Shown here piece after piece: positions 12,801 through 27,800 of a stretch of 64,000 nucleotides of DNA. Origin of the DNA: Meghimatium bilineatum (lineage: Eukaryota > Mollusca > Gastropoda > Stylommatophora > Philomycidae); contig CM067298.1 of the NCBI GenBank assembly GCA_034231615.1, positions 8,673,640-8,737,639 on the forward strand, written 5' to 3'. The notes beneath the pieces are model-generated. The model had not been told where the DNA came from. It searched no databases and worked only from the letters and a program-made list of their open reading frames with translations. The position numbers and the translations under genes were made by a program. Position 1 is the first letter of the stretch. Every line of letters begins with the position of its first letter.

Positions 12801-15800
12801 GGACAACGAAACTTAACGCATGGGTTTCTTTACCATGTGATGTTCACAAGGTAATTAATTACTGTATGTTTTCGTGGTAGTCAATGATTGCTGTATGTTT
12901 TCGTGGTAGTCAGTCACTTGTACGTGTGGCCTGTATTATAAAATCAACATGCTGCAACTACGACAATTACAGAATTTGTATTTTTAATGTACAAAGAGTT
13001 CTCAACCTGGTATTTGCGGACGTCTTAGTGCTTTCGTAAGACATGTACTCTCGACATGACAGTTAAAAAGTGCCTGCGAGGACTAACGATTACATGTGTG
13101 CTGTGTTCGTAGTCAAGAGGATTAATAGCCGTGCTCTAACATTTGGGCTATGCGTCCAAAGAGTACATACTTGGGATTTGTTATATCGTAGAAAATTAGA
13201 CAAACTAATAGCTACCTTTATATTACAGAATATCTCATTTCTGAATGTCTGCATTTAAAATTCTGAATCACCCAATCTGATTATAGCATTAAAGTTGTCC
13301 GTCTGACTAAGTTTTTATTTTCAAATTGCGTGCTGTATCAAGCAGCCATTTATCATGTTTACTTCGACTTATCATTCGTCAACTTGTCTGTATTCTGTGT
13401 AGTCACTAATGAAAATAACGAAACAAGTCACACCAGCTAATATAAGTAAGTCCTGCTTGTATAAGACGAATGTGACTACACAGGAGAAGGACATGCCTTG
13501 TGTACTGAGTCATTAATCTTGACTGATCCGATTTTTTCATTAGTCACATACTCTGTTTCATCTTACAATGAAAATCACGGATAAATCTAAGGTCACCCAG
13601 CTAGTGTTTCCCATTCCCTATATTCTGAGGATGTGTTTTAATTCATCTTAATTCCTCCGACTAATTATATATTATTGACTTCCTGTACAGGTGTAAAGAA
13701 TTCGTCAAGAACTTCAGCGGTACACTACCAGAAATAAGTGTTATTATAATCTTCAGAAACGAAGCCTGGACAACACTTCTAAGATCTGTACACAGTGTAC
13801 TTTCTCGGACACCTGACCACTTGTTGAAGGAGATTATTCTTGTTGATGATAGCTCTACATTAGGTGAGTAGTTTACTGTCAACGTCGAATGTGTCGGACC
13901 ATTTAAGCAAAAGAACGCCGACACACCGTATCTGCGTTCTTTGGACTACTTTCCCACTGGAACTCTAGTAGTAAAGTAAAGTAAAGTAAAGTGGATTATT
14001 ACTTAAAGCTACGAATTTACATGCTATGATTGGTACTCTCGGCAGGCGGCGTGCCGCTTCGTTGAGAGTGACGGAGTACATATGGGAAACCGAGTACAGT
14101 GAAGTCAATCATCTACGACTTTTGAACCCTTTGAAGTACAGTAAAGTAACCCATAGTATTTATTAATGCCGTAGGGGTATGAGATGTTAGCGATCTCACA
14201 TTTCAGTGACTCTGCTATATGAGGGCGGTAGCCATCTCCTCTCCCTCGCAGTCTTTACTTCCCGAATTAATCCGGTACCCATTTAAGGTTGGATCAACCC
14301 TGGAGCCGTTGCGATCTAAAAAGACATGTCTGCCTCAACTGGGGAATGAACTCAGCACCAGTCATTTGCGAAGCCAGTGAGCTAACCACTGCGCTACGTT
14401 GCTCCATATATCCGAGGAACTCTAGTATACCCTCTTCACTCTAAGAATGAAGTGGGTCAAAATACACCCCCCCCCTCCAACACACATTACTCCGCGATAA
14501 CAGGTGATTTTTAAACAGCTGATACCATGTAAAAACAATATTATTTACAACATTTAAGACCGTTAAAAACAATATTTCAACATTTTAAAAAACATTTAAA
14601 ACTAAATTTTAAAACAATATTATTGAGCACTTAACAATCGATTACTGCGTTCTACTTCCAACAACCAATCAGAAACACTGACATAACATCTGAAGCTAAT
14701 ATAGATGCAACATGACATACCAAATGTTAGGGCAGATTTCTCATATTTTCAAAAATAAAAACCATGTGAACATGAACACCACAATCGCATTATATACAAT
14801 GATAATCATACCATCACTATGCTACCATTGTCAAACATGGACACTAACAACAAAAGACAAAAGAACATTTGTTACAACATAAATGACTTGTCTGCGCATA
14901 TTAATTCTCGGAGTAAAAAAAAAAATAGACAATCAGAAATGAAAACATCAGAAGATTAACAAACACAATGCCAGTCCTGGTTTACATCAGAAGTTAACAG
15001 ATTAAGTGAATCTCAGATGCTTCGAGACTAACATCACACAGTGCTATTAAAAAAAACACTATTGATATACAGACACGATGGATATAAATCCAGGGGAACA
15101 TCTTGCAAACGATGCATTACAGAAATAAAAGAGTCAATGAAAACAAGCATATATAAAGTACAACAAAAATCCATCTCCATAGAACGATTGTACCCCTGAC
15201 GATGCAAGGCATAAAGAGGTATAAAGCGAAAAGAACAAAGAAGTAAGATTGAGACAAAACAAAAGTAATATTGTTTTAAATAGTGTCAGTACTGCATGTT
15301 TGCAGTTAGAGTGTACGAGGATTATGGAGTTTGTAGGTGTGTGATAAATGACTCTTGCCCTTAATATCGACACGTCATGTAGAGAGTAGAGCTTTAAAAT
15401 TATTCTCCTATTTAAAAAAAAAACCCACCCTTGTTGAAAGAAGAACAACATAAATAAAGAATGTGAGATGAACGATCTAATCTACCGTCCATGCGCCACA
15501 CTACACAAACCACAATATTTCCTACATATTTTTCCATCTGGAAATTTGACTGATATATTCCTGTGTAAGAACCCTCTATTACATCAAAGATGTCGAATGA
15601 TGAATATTTTTACTGAATATTTGAAGTCTATTATCTTCAGCTATGCAAAAGAACTTCGTTCCAATCAATATCGGAGGTCACGAGATACCTGAATTAAGAC
15701 ATGCGGACGATACAACAATACTATCACATTGCAACAAAAAAAGTATCAAAACACATCTCATCAATTCTATCTGTTGTGTGTTGTTCGTCCATCACAAGTG

Positions 15801-18800
15801 ATGATGACCATTTGTTACATCCACTTTTGAAAATTCAATTTTAGTTACGTCATTGATTATGAGTTCATAGATGGCTAATGAGCCATATTCGAGCCGTAAA
15901 TGTCCTTGGACAGTTCAGACATGGAATGACGACTGTAGACGGATCTTGGTCTATCCGTGACTTTCTAGCTGCTCTCCGCTGTTGAGCTGCTGCATTTCTC
16001 TTCTTTTCACAAGATGATGCACTCTTTTTTATTTTAGAACGCCATGTAGATCTATTTTGTGCAAGTTCTTCCCATGTATCGTGGTCTATTTCAAAGGCTT
16101 TCAGTGAGTCCTTTAACGAGTCCTTGTAGCGCTTCCTTTGGCCACCTTGAGATCGTATACCCTTCTCTAGCTCACCATAGAGAAGTATCTTTGGCAGACG
16201 ATGGTCTGGCATACGCACCAAATGACCTCCCAACGAATCGGTATCAGCATCAGGATCGTGTCAATGCTTGGGATACCATCTCTATCAAGGACAGTGGTAT
16301 CTGGAATCTTGTCTTGCCATCTGATGTTCATAACTTTTCTGAGACAATTTGTATGAAAATGATTGAGTTTTTTCACATGACGTCTATACACAGTCCATGT
16401 TTCACTAGCGTATAACAGCACTGGACGTACCACTGCTCTGTACACGTTAAGCTTAGTCTGAAGGTTAATGCCATTTCTACGCCAAACATTTGCGTACAAT
16501 CTGCCGAAAGTACTGCTTGCTTTGGCGATCCTTGTATACACTTCATCATCAACGTTGGCATTTTGTGATAAAGTACTGCCTATATATGTGAATCTATTCA
16601 CAACTTTCAGTGCTACACCATTTACCTTTATGCAGGGCTCGAGATAGCTTGTGCCAAGTGCTGGTTGTAACATGACTTCTGTTTTCTCTGTGTTAATGGT
16701 AAGTACAAAGTTGGTACAGGCTTTGGAGAATCTGTCTATAATACATTGTAGATCAGACTCAGAGTTTGCATTTAGGGCACAGTCATCAGCAAATAGAAGA
16801 TCACTGATTGTGTGTGATTTAACATTGGTTTGTGCTCGAAGCCGCCGAAGGTTTAACAATTTTCCGTCTACAATTCTACTCGTATCTAAGTACATAATGA
16901 CATAACATAATATATTTCTGAACAAAAGACGAAGTTTATGACAAGTAACAAACAAATACATTAGTTGTCTAATAAAAAAGCATTGGGGATTACTTTAAAG
17001 AAGTCAGTCGGAGGTTCGTCATTGCCTCAAATAAACTCATACAAATGAAAATAAAAATGGTTGGGCTGCTATAAAACTAACTTTCCTTACAGTCTGCATA
17101 TTTCCAGTTGCAATATATGGATATACATTTTGGACAATCACAACCACGGTTAGGAACAAAACTAGCATTTGAAATTAAATGTTACATAAGAAACCGTAGA
17201 ATACTATGGGCCAAACAAATTCACCAACAGGAACATTCTGAGATAAATGTTTGTTTTGCATTCGCTCCATTGTATCCAGCACTGATATCCGTGCGATTTC
17301 CGCCAGGAGCGTGATTACGTTGTGCCACCGTTATGCGCATTGTAGGCCTAGCACATCCGATTTCGGCATGCCTTGACAATTCGGGTGGGCTACCCTAGTC
17401 TGTGACAGCCTTCCTATCTGTCGCCAGACGGTGAATGTGTACTGACTCTATGCCGAGACGGTTTGTCTTTCACGTCTGTCCTGCAGGAAGCGTTCCGCAG
17501 TCAGTGAACATGCCTCGTGTAATTAGACGTATTGTGCGCGTGCTCATCGGGTACTAAACTTTTTCTCGTCCTCAAGCCTGGTTCCGGTTTAGGAAGAACT
17601 TGACAGAAGAGTTGGGCTCGGGCTCGTTCGTCTTCTTAGCCGAAGCGTTATTCACCAACTTCGTGAGCCCCTCGTCCAGGTCTGAATCTGTACACATATT
17701 TAGGAACGTTAGGAACTTTGTGCTTTGTTCTAGAGCTGAACAGTGCTTGTCACCTCGGACTGCTATGCCTGTGCCCATCGAGTACTGAACCTTTTCTCTC
17801 CGCGAGCACGCTTCCGATATAGGAAAGACTCGACAGTAGAGTTGGGCCGAGGCTGAGATCACTGGTAACTAGAAGCTTGTCTCGAGCAAACAATGCTTTA
17901 GTTCCAATTTCATCGAACCGTCTTCCATGCTTTTTACACATTACGCTGCCCTCTAGCGCTGTGCATCTTTCTCAGTGTACTCATTGTGCTTTTATTTTTA
18001 TTGGAACATCTGCCTGCTTCGTACCGACTACATTGGCCGCCCTCCAATACTTCTACCAGACTTTCTAGCTTCACTGTGTGTCGACAGTGTTGCTGCATGT
18101 GTTGGCACAGTGGTGTCGGAGTTATTAATTAACTGTCTTTTTGCAGTCAAATCTCATTCCATCTGTTACCTCCACATTCACGGACACGATCCCCAAAAGG
18201 TTTAGCCAGCATCAGCATTAGCCGCTGTATTTCTGTTACCAGGGTGCGCCACGAGGAGGCACTTTTGGGATCTTGGTTATCTGCTAACCCTGGGTCCGCC
18301 AAGAGCAATGCGTTCCCTTTGCACCCCCTGAGATAAATGAAAGAAAACTGGATAAACAACAAGGTACCATTTATAAAATTAGATTTTTTTAGGCAAATCC
18401 AATACATGGCTGTCTACGGGTAAAACATAAGGAATGAAGATGGTGTCAAGAGAATGACATAGATGTAGACCCCATAGAAGATGGACTCCTGTATTCCTTT
18501 ATTGTCATTGTTTCGTCCACTATAATGTTTCACGTTCTATGTGTGGCAATGGTATCTTGGTCAATGAATCAAGTAGGTACCATGACGAATGGCATCGGCA
18601 ATCATCTGTCTCCACAACTCTCTATATATTTAATTTTATTAATACGTTAGTTGATGATACATTCTCATGCCTTCAATAAATACACAACCATTAACTTCTC
18701 CCTTTGTCTTCCTCTGTCTTTTCTCGCCTTCATTTTTCTGATGGTTACTAAATGTTCGGGTATTGTTGTTCTCATCACATTCCCTAAAAATCATGAAAGG

Positions 18801-21800
18801 TCTGCTTCTAATTGTTACTATAATATGTCTCTTGTTACTTCAGCATCTATGACTACCATTGATATCTTTGATATCAGTGTCTTCAGATGTTCATGGAATT
18901 CTTATTATTCTTTTCAGAAATACCACATCACACATCACACATCAAACATCACACATATCACATCACACATCTCACATCACACATATCACATCACACATCA
19001 CACATATCACATCACACATATCACATCACACATCACACATCTCACATCACACATCTCACATCACACATATCACATCACACATCACACATCACACATATCT
19101 CATCACACATATCACATCACACATCACACATCTCACATCACACATCACACATCTCACATCACACATCTCACATCACGCATATCACATCACACATCATACA
19201 TCACACAACACACATCACACATCACACATCACACATATCACATCACACATATCACATCACACATCACACATCACACATCTCACATCACACATATCACATC
19301 ACACATATCACATCACACATATCACATCACACATCTCACATCACACATCACACATCTCACATCACACATCTCACATCACACATATCACATCACACATCAC
19401 ACATCACACATCACACACCACACATCTCACATCACACATCACACATATCACATCACACATATCACATCACACATCACACATCACACATCTCACATCACAC
19501 ATATCACATCACACATATCACATCACACATCACACATCACACATCACACACCACACATCACACATCACACATCACACATATCACATCACACATATCACAT
19601 CACACATCACACATCACACATCACACATCACACATCACACATCACACATCACACATCACACATATCACATCACACATATCACATCACACATATCACATCA
19701 CACATATCACATCACACATCACACATCACACATCTCACATCACACATATCACATCACACATATCACATCACACATATCACATCACACATCACACATCACA
19801 CATCTCGCATCACACATATCACATCTCACATATCACATCACACATCTCACATCACACATCACACATCTCACATCACACATCTCACATCACACATATCACA
19901 TCACACATATCACATCACACATCTCACATCACACATCACACATCTCACATCACACATCTCGCATCACGCATATCACATCACACATCACACATCACACATC
20001 TCGCATCACACATATCACATCTCACATCACACATCTCGCATCACGCATATCACATCACACATCACACATCACACATCTCACATCACACATCACACATATC
20101 ACATCACACATCACACATATCACATCACACATATCACATCACACATATCACATCACACATCACACATATCACATCACACATCACACATATCACATCACAC
20201 ATATCACATCACACATATCACATCACACATCACACATATCACATCACACATATCACATCACACATATCACATCACACATCACACATATCACATCACACAT
20301 ATCACATCACACATCACACATATCACATCACACATCACACATATCACATCACACATATGACATCACACATCACACATCACAATTCACACATCTCACATCA
20401 CACATCACACATATCACATCACACATATCACATCACACATATCACATCACACATATCACATCACACATCACACATATCACATCACACATCACACATATCA
20501 CATCACACATATGACATCACACATCACACATCACAATTCACACATCTCACATCACACATCACACATCTCACATCACACATATCACATCACACATATCACA
20601 TCTCACATCACACATATCACATCACACATATCACATCACACATATCACATCACACATATCACATATCACATCACACATCACACATCACACATCACACATA
20701 TCACATCACACATATCACATCACACATATCACATCACACATCACACATATCACATCACACATATCACATCACACATCACACATATCACATCACACATCAC
20801 ACATATCACATCACACATATGACATCACACATCACACATCACAATTCACACATCTCACATCACACATCACACATATCACATCACACATATCACATCACAC
20901 ATATCACATCACACATATCACATCACACATCACACATATCACATCACACATCACACATATCACATCACACATATGACATCACACATCACACATCACAATT
21001 CACACATCTCACATCACACATCACACATATCACATCTCACATCACACATCTCACATCACACATCACACATATCACATCTCACATCACACATATCACATCA
21101 CACATATCACATCACACATATCACATCACACATCACACATATCACATCACACATATCACATCACACATATCACATCACACATATCACATCACACATATCA
21201 CATATCACATCACACATCACACATCACACATCACACATCTCTCTGCCTGCAGTTCATTTTGAGTTTTCTTGTTTACTTTCCACACTTTACAGCCATACAA
21301 AAATTAATGTGTTCCACATACCTATATATATATATATATATATCTTTCTCCCCCCCCCCCTATGTGACGTGTCCTTTGAAAAACGGTGGCCTCACTGCTA
21401 CTCTATAAGCCTCACAGTTCTGTGCAATCTGTCGAGCTACTTTCAGTGTCATGTTCAGAAGATTTTTGATGTCATGTATCCATCATAATCTTCGTCTCCC
21501 TGTTGTTCTCTTTCCTGGAACTTTCCCCTCCATGATTAATCTGTACAAATCATTGTGTCTTGTTATATGTCTGAAATATGTCCGTTTTCGTTGTTTGATA
21601 GTTTTGACGAGCCAGTTTTTTGTGCGTTAGTTCTTTTTTCTATCCATGATATTCTTAGGACTTTTCTATAGCATTCCATTTCCAATGAAGATAATTTTTT
21701 CCCCCATTGTTGATGTCATTGTCCACGTCTCACAACCGTATGTTGTCACTGGAAAGATGTAGCTTCTTAGTAGTTGTAATGTTGTTTCTATGTTTGCTCT

Positions 21801-24800
21801 TTGCTTTGCTGTGATGCATATACCGATAAAATGCATAAAATATTTTAAAAATTAACAATTTTGTCATACGTCCCCCCCTCCCAACCATTGCAAGTCTTCC
21901 TGGAACCTATAGGGGGGGGGTGTCACACGGACAACATTTAGAACCCCTGATCTACGCAATTGAAAGAATTAACTATTGCAGGTAATTCAAATATACAGAG
22001 ATATGATCGTGATATTAGACCGTTTGTCTCACTTCAGTGATGTCCAGTGTTCGACTCCCGGTAAGGTCTAGTTTGTTGTTTCTTCCGGCCCATAGATATA
22101 TGAATAAATTAACTCTGTACGTGCGGTAAAGACGTGCCATATGACCTTTATCACACTGACACACGTACCAATTCTTTGTTACTCTCCAACGTGAAATATA
22201 CAGTATTGATATTTCAAATATGAAGATAATCCTCTTAGGATATCCAGATGTTTCAAATATCGATGACGTTACTATTTGTCGAAATACTATCATTGGTGTG
22301 TACGGTGTGTTGTAGAATCATACAATCTGGTGTGTACGGTGTGTTGTAGAATCAAACAATTTGGCTTGTGAGCTGGGTTGATTGCCTTAGTTGTGTTGAA
22401 GCATGACCTACTCCAAAAAATACCTTCCCAACAGAATTAATTTAATAGCCCCCATTTGTTACATTTTTGATTATTATTTGATTTTCGGTTGATCACTATT
22501 TACATACTTGGAATCGCATGCCAAAAATAGTCAAGGCGATTCTAAGTATATAACATGTATCCAATCCAAACCTCAACAAGGCCCCCCATATCCGGTCAAG
22601 TAACAATTCTAGATAACAGGTCTTACTGAAGACGTTTGTGGGAGGACCATCATTATTGCATCTTTGTCTTAACCATTGACTACACAGTGTAGATGGTTGT
22701 TTTTAAAAAAAATTGTTTTTATAAAAATTGGACTGTACGTGTATATGGTGGTCATGTTGTGTCGACAGTTATAGGTGTTTCCCTGTAAAGCCATGTTTTT
22801 TTTTATTTGGTTGTATTTCCGAATCTTTCAGGATGATAAATTATTTGTATGATACACATGATACACTGCATTTAATTAAATTATCAACACAAATTTTTAC
22901 CAAAACTATCGTGTGCATTTTGATCGAGATATATTTTTCTTATTTAGTTTAAGTATCTAGTTTTCTATAATTAAATGTTCAGCATTGCAAAGACACAGAA
23001 GAACAGGAGGTAAACATAAACATAACGGGAGAGAAACTACAACAAGTAAAACAGTATCAATATCTTGGACACATAGTCACAAATGATGGCAGATGTGACC
23101 CTATTATGACTGTTAAAATCACAGAGCTCTTCCAGACAATGTGGAGCCTGGAAGCGATACCAAAAGACTTTAAGGATGCTTCCATCATACATCAACACAA
23201 AAAAAGGAAATCTCCTAGACTGCGAAAACCACCAAGGCATATCCTTCTCTCTATATCAGGCAAAAAACTGACCATGATCCTTTAAACAGACTGCAAGCCT
23301 ATCTTGAGATAGGTCTCCTTCCAGAGAGCAAATGTGGCTTCTGATAAGACAGAGGTACGGTTGACATGATATTTACTGCCAGACAACTACAGAAAAGTGT
23401 AGAAAACAGAAAAGTGGTCTCTACACTATATTTGTTGATCTAACTAAGGCATTCGACACTGTAAATCGTCAAGGACTTTGGAAGATCATGGCTAAATTTG
23501 GATATCACGAAAAATTCACTAACATGGTTTGCAAGTTCCATGATGGTATGACAGCCTGTGTGCAAGATGGTGGGGCACACTCAAACCCGTATTCAGTAAC
23601 TATCGGTGTGAAACAGGGTTCGGTCTCGACTCTGATGCTCTTCAGCATGGTGTTTTCTGCCATGTTAAATGATGCCTTATGGAATAAAAGTGCAAGGAAT
23701 TTACTTTCGCTATCGAGCTGATGGAGGGATATTCAATCTTAGTAGATTGAAGACCAAGACCAACACTAAGATAAACATTGTTTGCGACCTCTTGTTTTCG
23801 CCGACATTTCTGCACTCAACCTTACCAGTATAAAAGACATTCAGGACAGTACTGACCTCTTTTCGCTGGCCTGTGATACGTTCTGTCTCATCATCAGTAC
23901 AACGACGACATTAGTAATGTATCAACCAGCGCCAGGTGTCCCCTACACAGAACCAGTAATCACAGTAAAGGGACAAAAACTAATCACAGCCAATATGTTT
24001 GTATATCTCGGCAACATCCTATCGGAAACTGCGACAATTTACAAGAATGTTACCCTGCGTATTGTTCGCGCCAGTGCGGCATTCGGGAGCCTTCGTGCCA
24101 ACGTCTAGATTAGGCGTGTTCACATTTTTACAGCAAATTGTGACGTATACCGCGCAGTGGTTCTACCAACACTATTTTATGTTGTTTCATCCTGGACTGT
24201 CTATGCGAGACACGATCGACAGCTTAATTCTTTCCACCATTGAGCACATTTGTAGAATCGAGTATCAGACACGGATATCCTTCAGAAGTCCCGTATGCAA
24301 AGTATCCATGCCCTGCTGACTATGTCCCAACGCCTTAGGTCTGGCCATATCTCCCTTATGCCAAACACAAAGTATCCATGCCCTGCTGACTATGTCCCAA
24401 CGCCTTAGGTCTGGCCATATCTCCCTTATGCCAAACACAAAGTATCCATGCCCTGCTGACTATGTCCCAACGCCTTAGGTCTGGCCATATCTCCCTTATG
24501 CCAAACAATCGCCTTCCACAGAGATTATTCAATGGGGAGCTGTGCGAAGGTAAATGTTCAAGCAGAGAGCTGAAAAAGCCCTTCACGAATCACCTAAAGA
24601 ACTCTTATAAACCACTGCAGCCTCGATCCTAGCTCCTGGAAGACAACAGACCTTTAATCCTAGCTCCTGGAAGACTACAGACCTTTAATCCTAGCTCCTG
24701 GAAGACTACAGACCTTTAATCCTAGCTCCTGGAAGACTACAGACCTTTAATCCTAGATCCTGGATGACTACAGACCGTTAATCCTAGCTCCTGGAAGACT

Positions 24801-27800
24801 ACAGACCTTTAATCCTAGCTCCTGGAAGACTATAGACCTTTAATCCTAGCTCCTGGAAGACTACAGGCGTTTAATCCTAGCTCCTGGAAGACTACAGACC
24901 TTTAATCCTAGCTCCTGGAAGACTACAACCTTTAATCCTAGCTCCTGGAAGACTACAGACCTTTAATCCTAGCTCCTGGAAGACTACAGACCTTTAATCC
25001 TAGCTCCTGGAAGACTACGGACCTTTAATCGCTCATTTTGGGACACGTAGATGACTGTTGGCAATACTAAATTTGAAAGAGAGAGAGAGAGAATACTGCG
25101 GGTAATTTACAAGAGATAATGCTGCGGGTAATTTACAAGAGAGAATACTGCGGGTAATTTACAAGAGAGAATACTGCGGGTAATTTACAAGAGAGAATTC
25201 TGCGGGTAATTTACAAGAGAGAATACTGCGTGTAATTTACAAGAGAGAATACTGCGGGTAATTTACAAGAGAGAATACTGCGTGTAATTTACAAGAGAGA
25301 ATACTGCGGGTAATTTACAAGAGAGAATACTGCGGGTAATTTACAAGAGAGAATACTGCGGGTAATTTACAAGAGAGAATACTGCGGGTAATTTACAAGC
25401 CACGGAAGCAGAAGGATAAATCCGAAAACACTCCTACTCGGTACCCTCTGCACTGCTGCATGCACTGCAATAGAACTTTCCTGGCACGAATCGGACTCAT
25501 TGGGCATCTACGAACTGACCAACTCAAACCAAAATACACAATTACAAATGTCTTCTTTTTTTTCTACTTGTTCCCCACATTTTGTATCGTTGTTCATCGC
25601 TTACGAAGGAGGAACACCATCAAAAGTCCAATATAATGAATATCACCTGCTGCTCTTGCTTAAACTTTATGTTCAGATGCTTTCTTTGTTTGTTAAATGG
25701 GGCAGTAAAGTCGCTTGCTGTGACATGACACATTCAACTAAGACCGGAATGTATGGTGGTTATCTCTTGGCTGTATTCAGATATGAATTATATTTTTTCC
25801 AAAATGCCATAGTCTTAAAATATGTTAACAACGGAACGTTTTTTTTTCTCTAACAATACTTGTCACATATTTTATATTCAGATTAACATGTCACATATTT
25901 TATATTCAGATTAACTTGTCACATCTCTGTATTGAGATTAACTTGTGACATCTCTTACATTCGATTTACTTTGTCACATGTATTATGCACAGATTACGTT
26001 ACCACATCCCTTATCTTCAGATTAACTTGTCACATCTCTTATCTTCAGATTAACTTGTCACATCTCTTATCTTCAGATTAACTTGTCACATCTCTTATCT
26101 TCAGATTAATTTGTCACATCTCTTATCTTCAGATTAACTTGTCACATCTCTTATCTTCAGATTAACTTGTCACATCTCTTATCTTCAATCATCTTGTCAC
26201 ATCGTTTATCCTCAGATTAACTTTGACAACTCTTAACCCTCAGATTACCGTGTCACATCTCTTATCTTCAGACTACATTGTCACATCTCTTAGCTTATAT
26301 TCATATTACCTTGTCACATCTCTTGGCTTATCTTCAGATTACATTGTCACATCTCTTAACTTCAGACCACGTTGTCATGTCTCTTATTTTATCTTCACAT
26401 TACCGTGCCACATCTCTTATCTTCAGATCACCGTGTCACATCTCTTATCCACAGATTAACTTTGACATTTCTTATATTCAGATTACCTTGTCACATTTGC
26501 TATATTCAGATTACCTTTTCACATATGCTATATTCATATTACCTTGTCGCATCTCTTATCTTCAGATTACCTTTTCACATCTGTTATATTCATATTACCT
26601 TGTCACATCTGTTATATTCATATTACCTTGTCACATCTGTTATATTCATATTATCTTGTCACGTCTGTTATATTCAGATTACCTTTTCACATCTCTTGTC
26701 TTCAGATTACCTTGGAGCTCCTTTGGAGAAATACATGAGTTCTCTACACAAGGTCAAAATCATACGCTCTTCACAATGGGTAGGTCTGACTAAAGCACGG
26801 CTCCTAGGGTTTGAAGCATCTGTGGCACCCGTGGTAGTATTTCTAGATTCACATATTGAATGTTTTCCAGGTACGAGTTTATAATGTTTGGTAATGGTAT
26901 GTATCTACGATGGTATTATTGAACTATTTAAATCAAGTTGAAAAGGGTTGACAAGATGTAGAAGATTGACTTTATTGTACTCGGATTGTAGCAATATGTA
27001 CTACGTTACTCTCAACCAATCGACGTTCCGGCTGCATAGTGTACCATAAATAGAATGTGAACTATGCATGTATGACTTTTTGTGTCTTGCAGACGGGGGT
27101 AGTTAAGCAACACGAAGAAGGAATCTACTGAACAGTTTCTCAGGAATAGCGACTTTTCAAGCGGTCATGTCATAGTTACAGAAGATTTTGTTTCTGCTTC
27201 TCTCGAGACGTGTTTTGTTTAGTCATTGCGGCGTATATGGACTATAGTGCTTACGTCAATCGCAATGTTGATCTTCGTTACAATTAACGTACATGCTATC
27301 AGACTATATTCTGGCTATCAATATAAGGTAATACCGCAGTGAAACGGAACAACAATAATACTTACGTAGAACACATGTTATTGATGTTTCACTGGAACAC
27401 AACAGACGGACTATCACTAAGACTAAGGGGTTATGAGGTGTAAACACAAAAACATACAAATTACAATACATACGACATTTTTCAACGTTTCTTTCTTCTT
27501 CTTCTTCTTCTGCGTTCATTCTCAAACTCCAACTGGATCTAGCTGGATCATGGTCCTGCTAGATTTCCAGCAGGATGTAGTCCAGAAAATGGAAATGCGT
27601 TGTGTCGCCGTTTTATTTGCGCCAATGGCCCGACACATCCGTCTTCGGCGGGAACGTTTCTTTCGAACCATTAGGTCTTTCTCAGGAATATATAAAACAA
27701 ACAGCTAAAAACAATGTTACCACCACAGAGGAACTAGATACACTATTAACATGTAAACAATACGAAGTTCAAGCTAACAATGATGTATATGGAAACATGT

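Larger units (their letters stand above)
23120..25515 (+). mobile_element. LINE ORF2 (zinc-finger family) carrying three internal arrays
   Basis: Broken frames give [74 protein letters not shown]-like and [18 protein letters not shown] segments, then [17 protein letters not shown] and [16 protein letters not shown]. After the arrays, [16 protein letters not shown] and a finger [20 protein letters not shown] end it. Same family as 15776-16890. Intron 4. Confidence 0.9.

Noticed and set aside
14140..14410. Functional tRNA gene on the minus strand
   Set aside because: A and B boxes are recognisable but acceptor, anticodon and T stems do not pair; better read as a tRNA-derived SINE.
16167..16961. 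Host gene of 264 codons on the minus strand
   Set aside because: FADD motif and neighbours identify a LINE reverse transcriptase fragment; truncated, with related copies in the window.
18651..21488. Very long open frames (569, 551, 791 codons) rich in Thr, Ser, His, Ile
   Set aside because: They are all three forward frames of a stop-free heptamer repeat; no unique coding sequence, no start context, overlapping each other.
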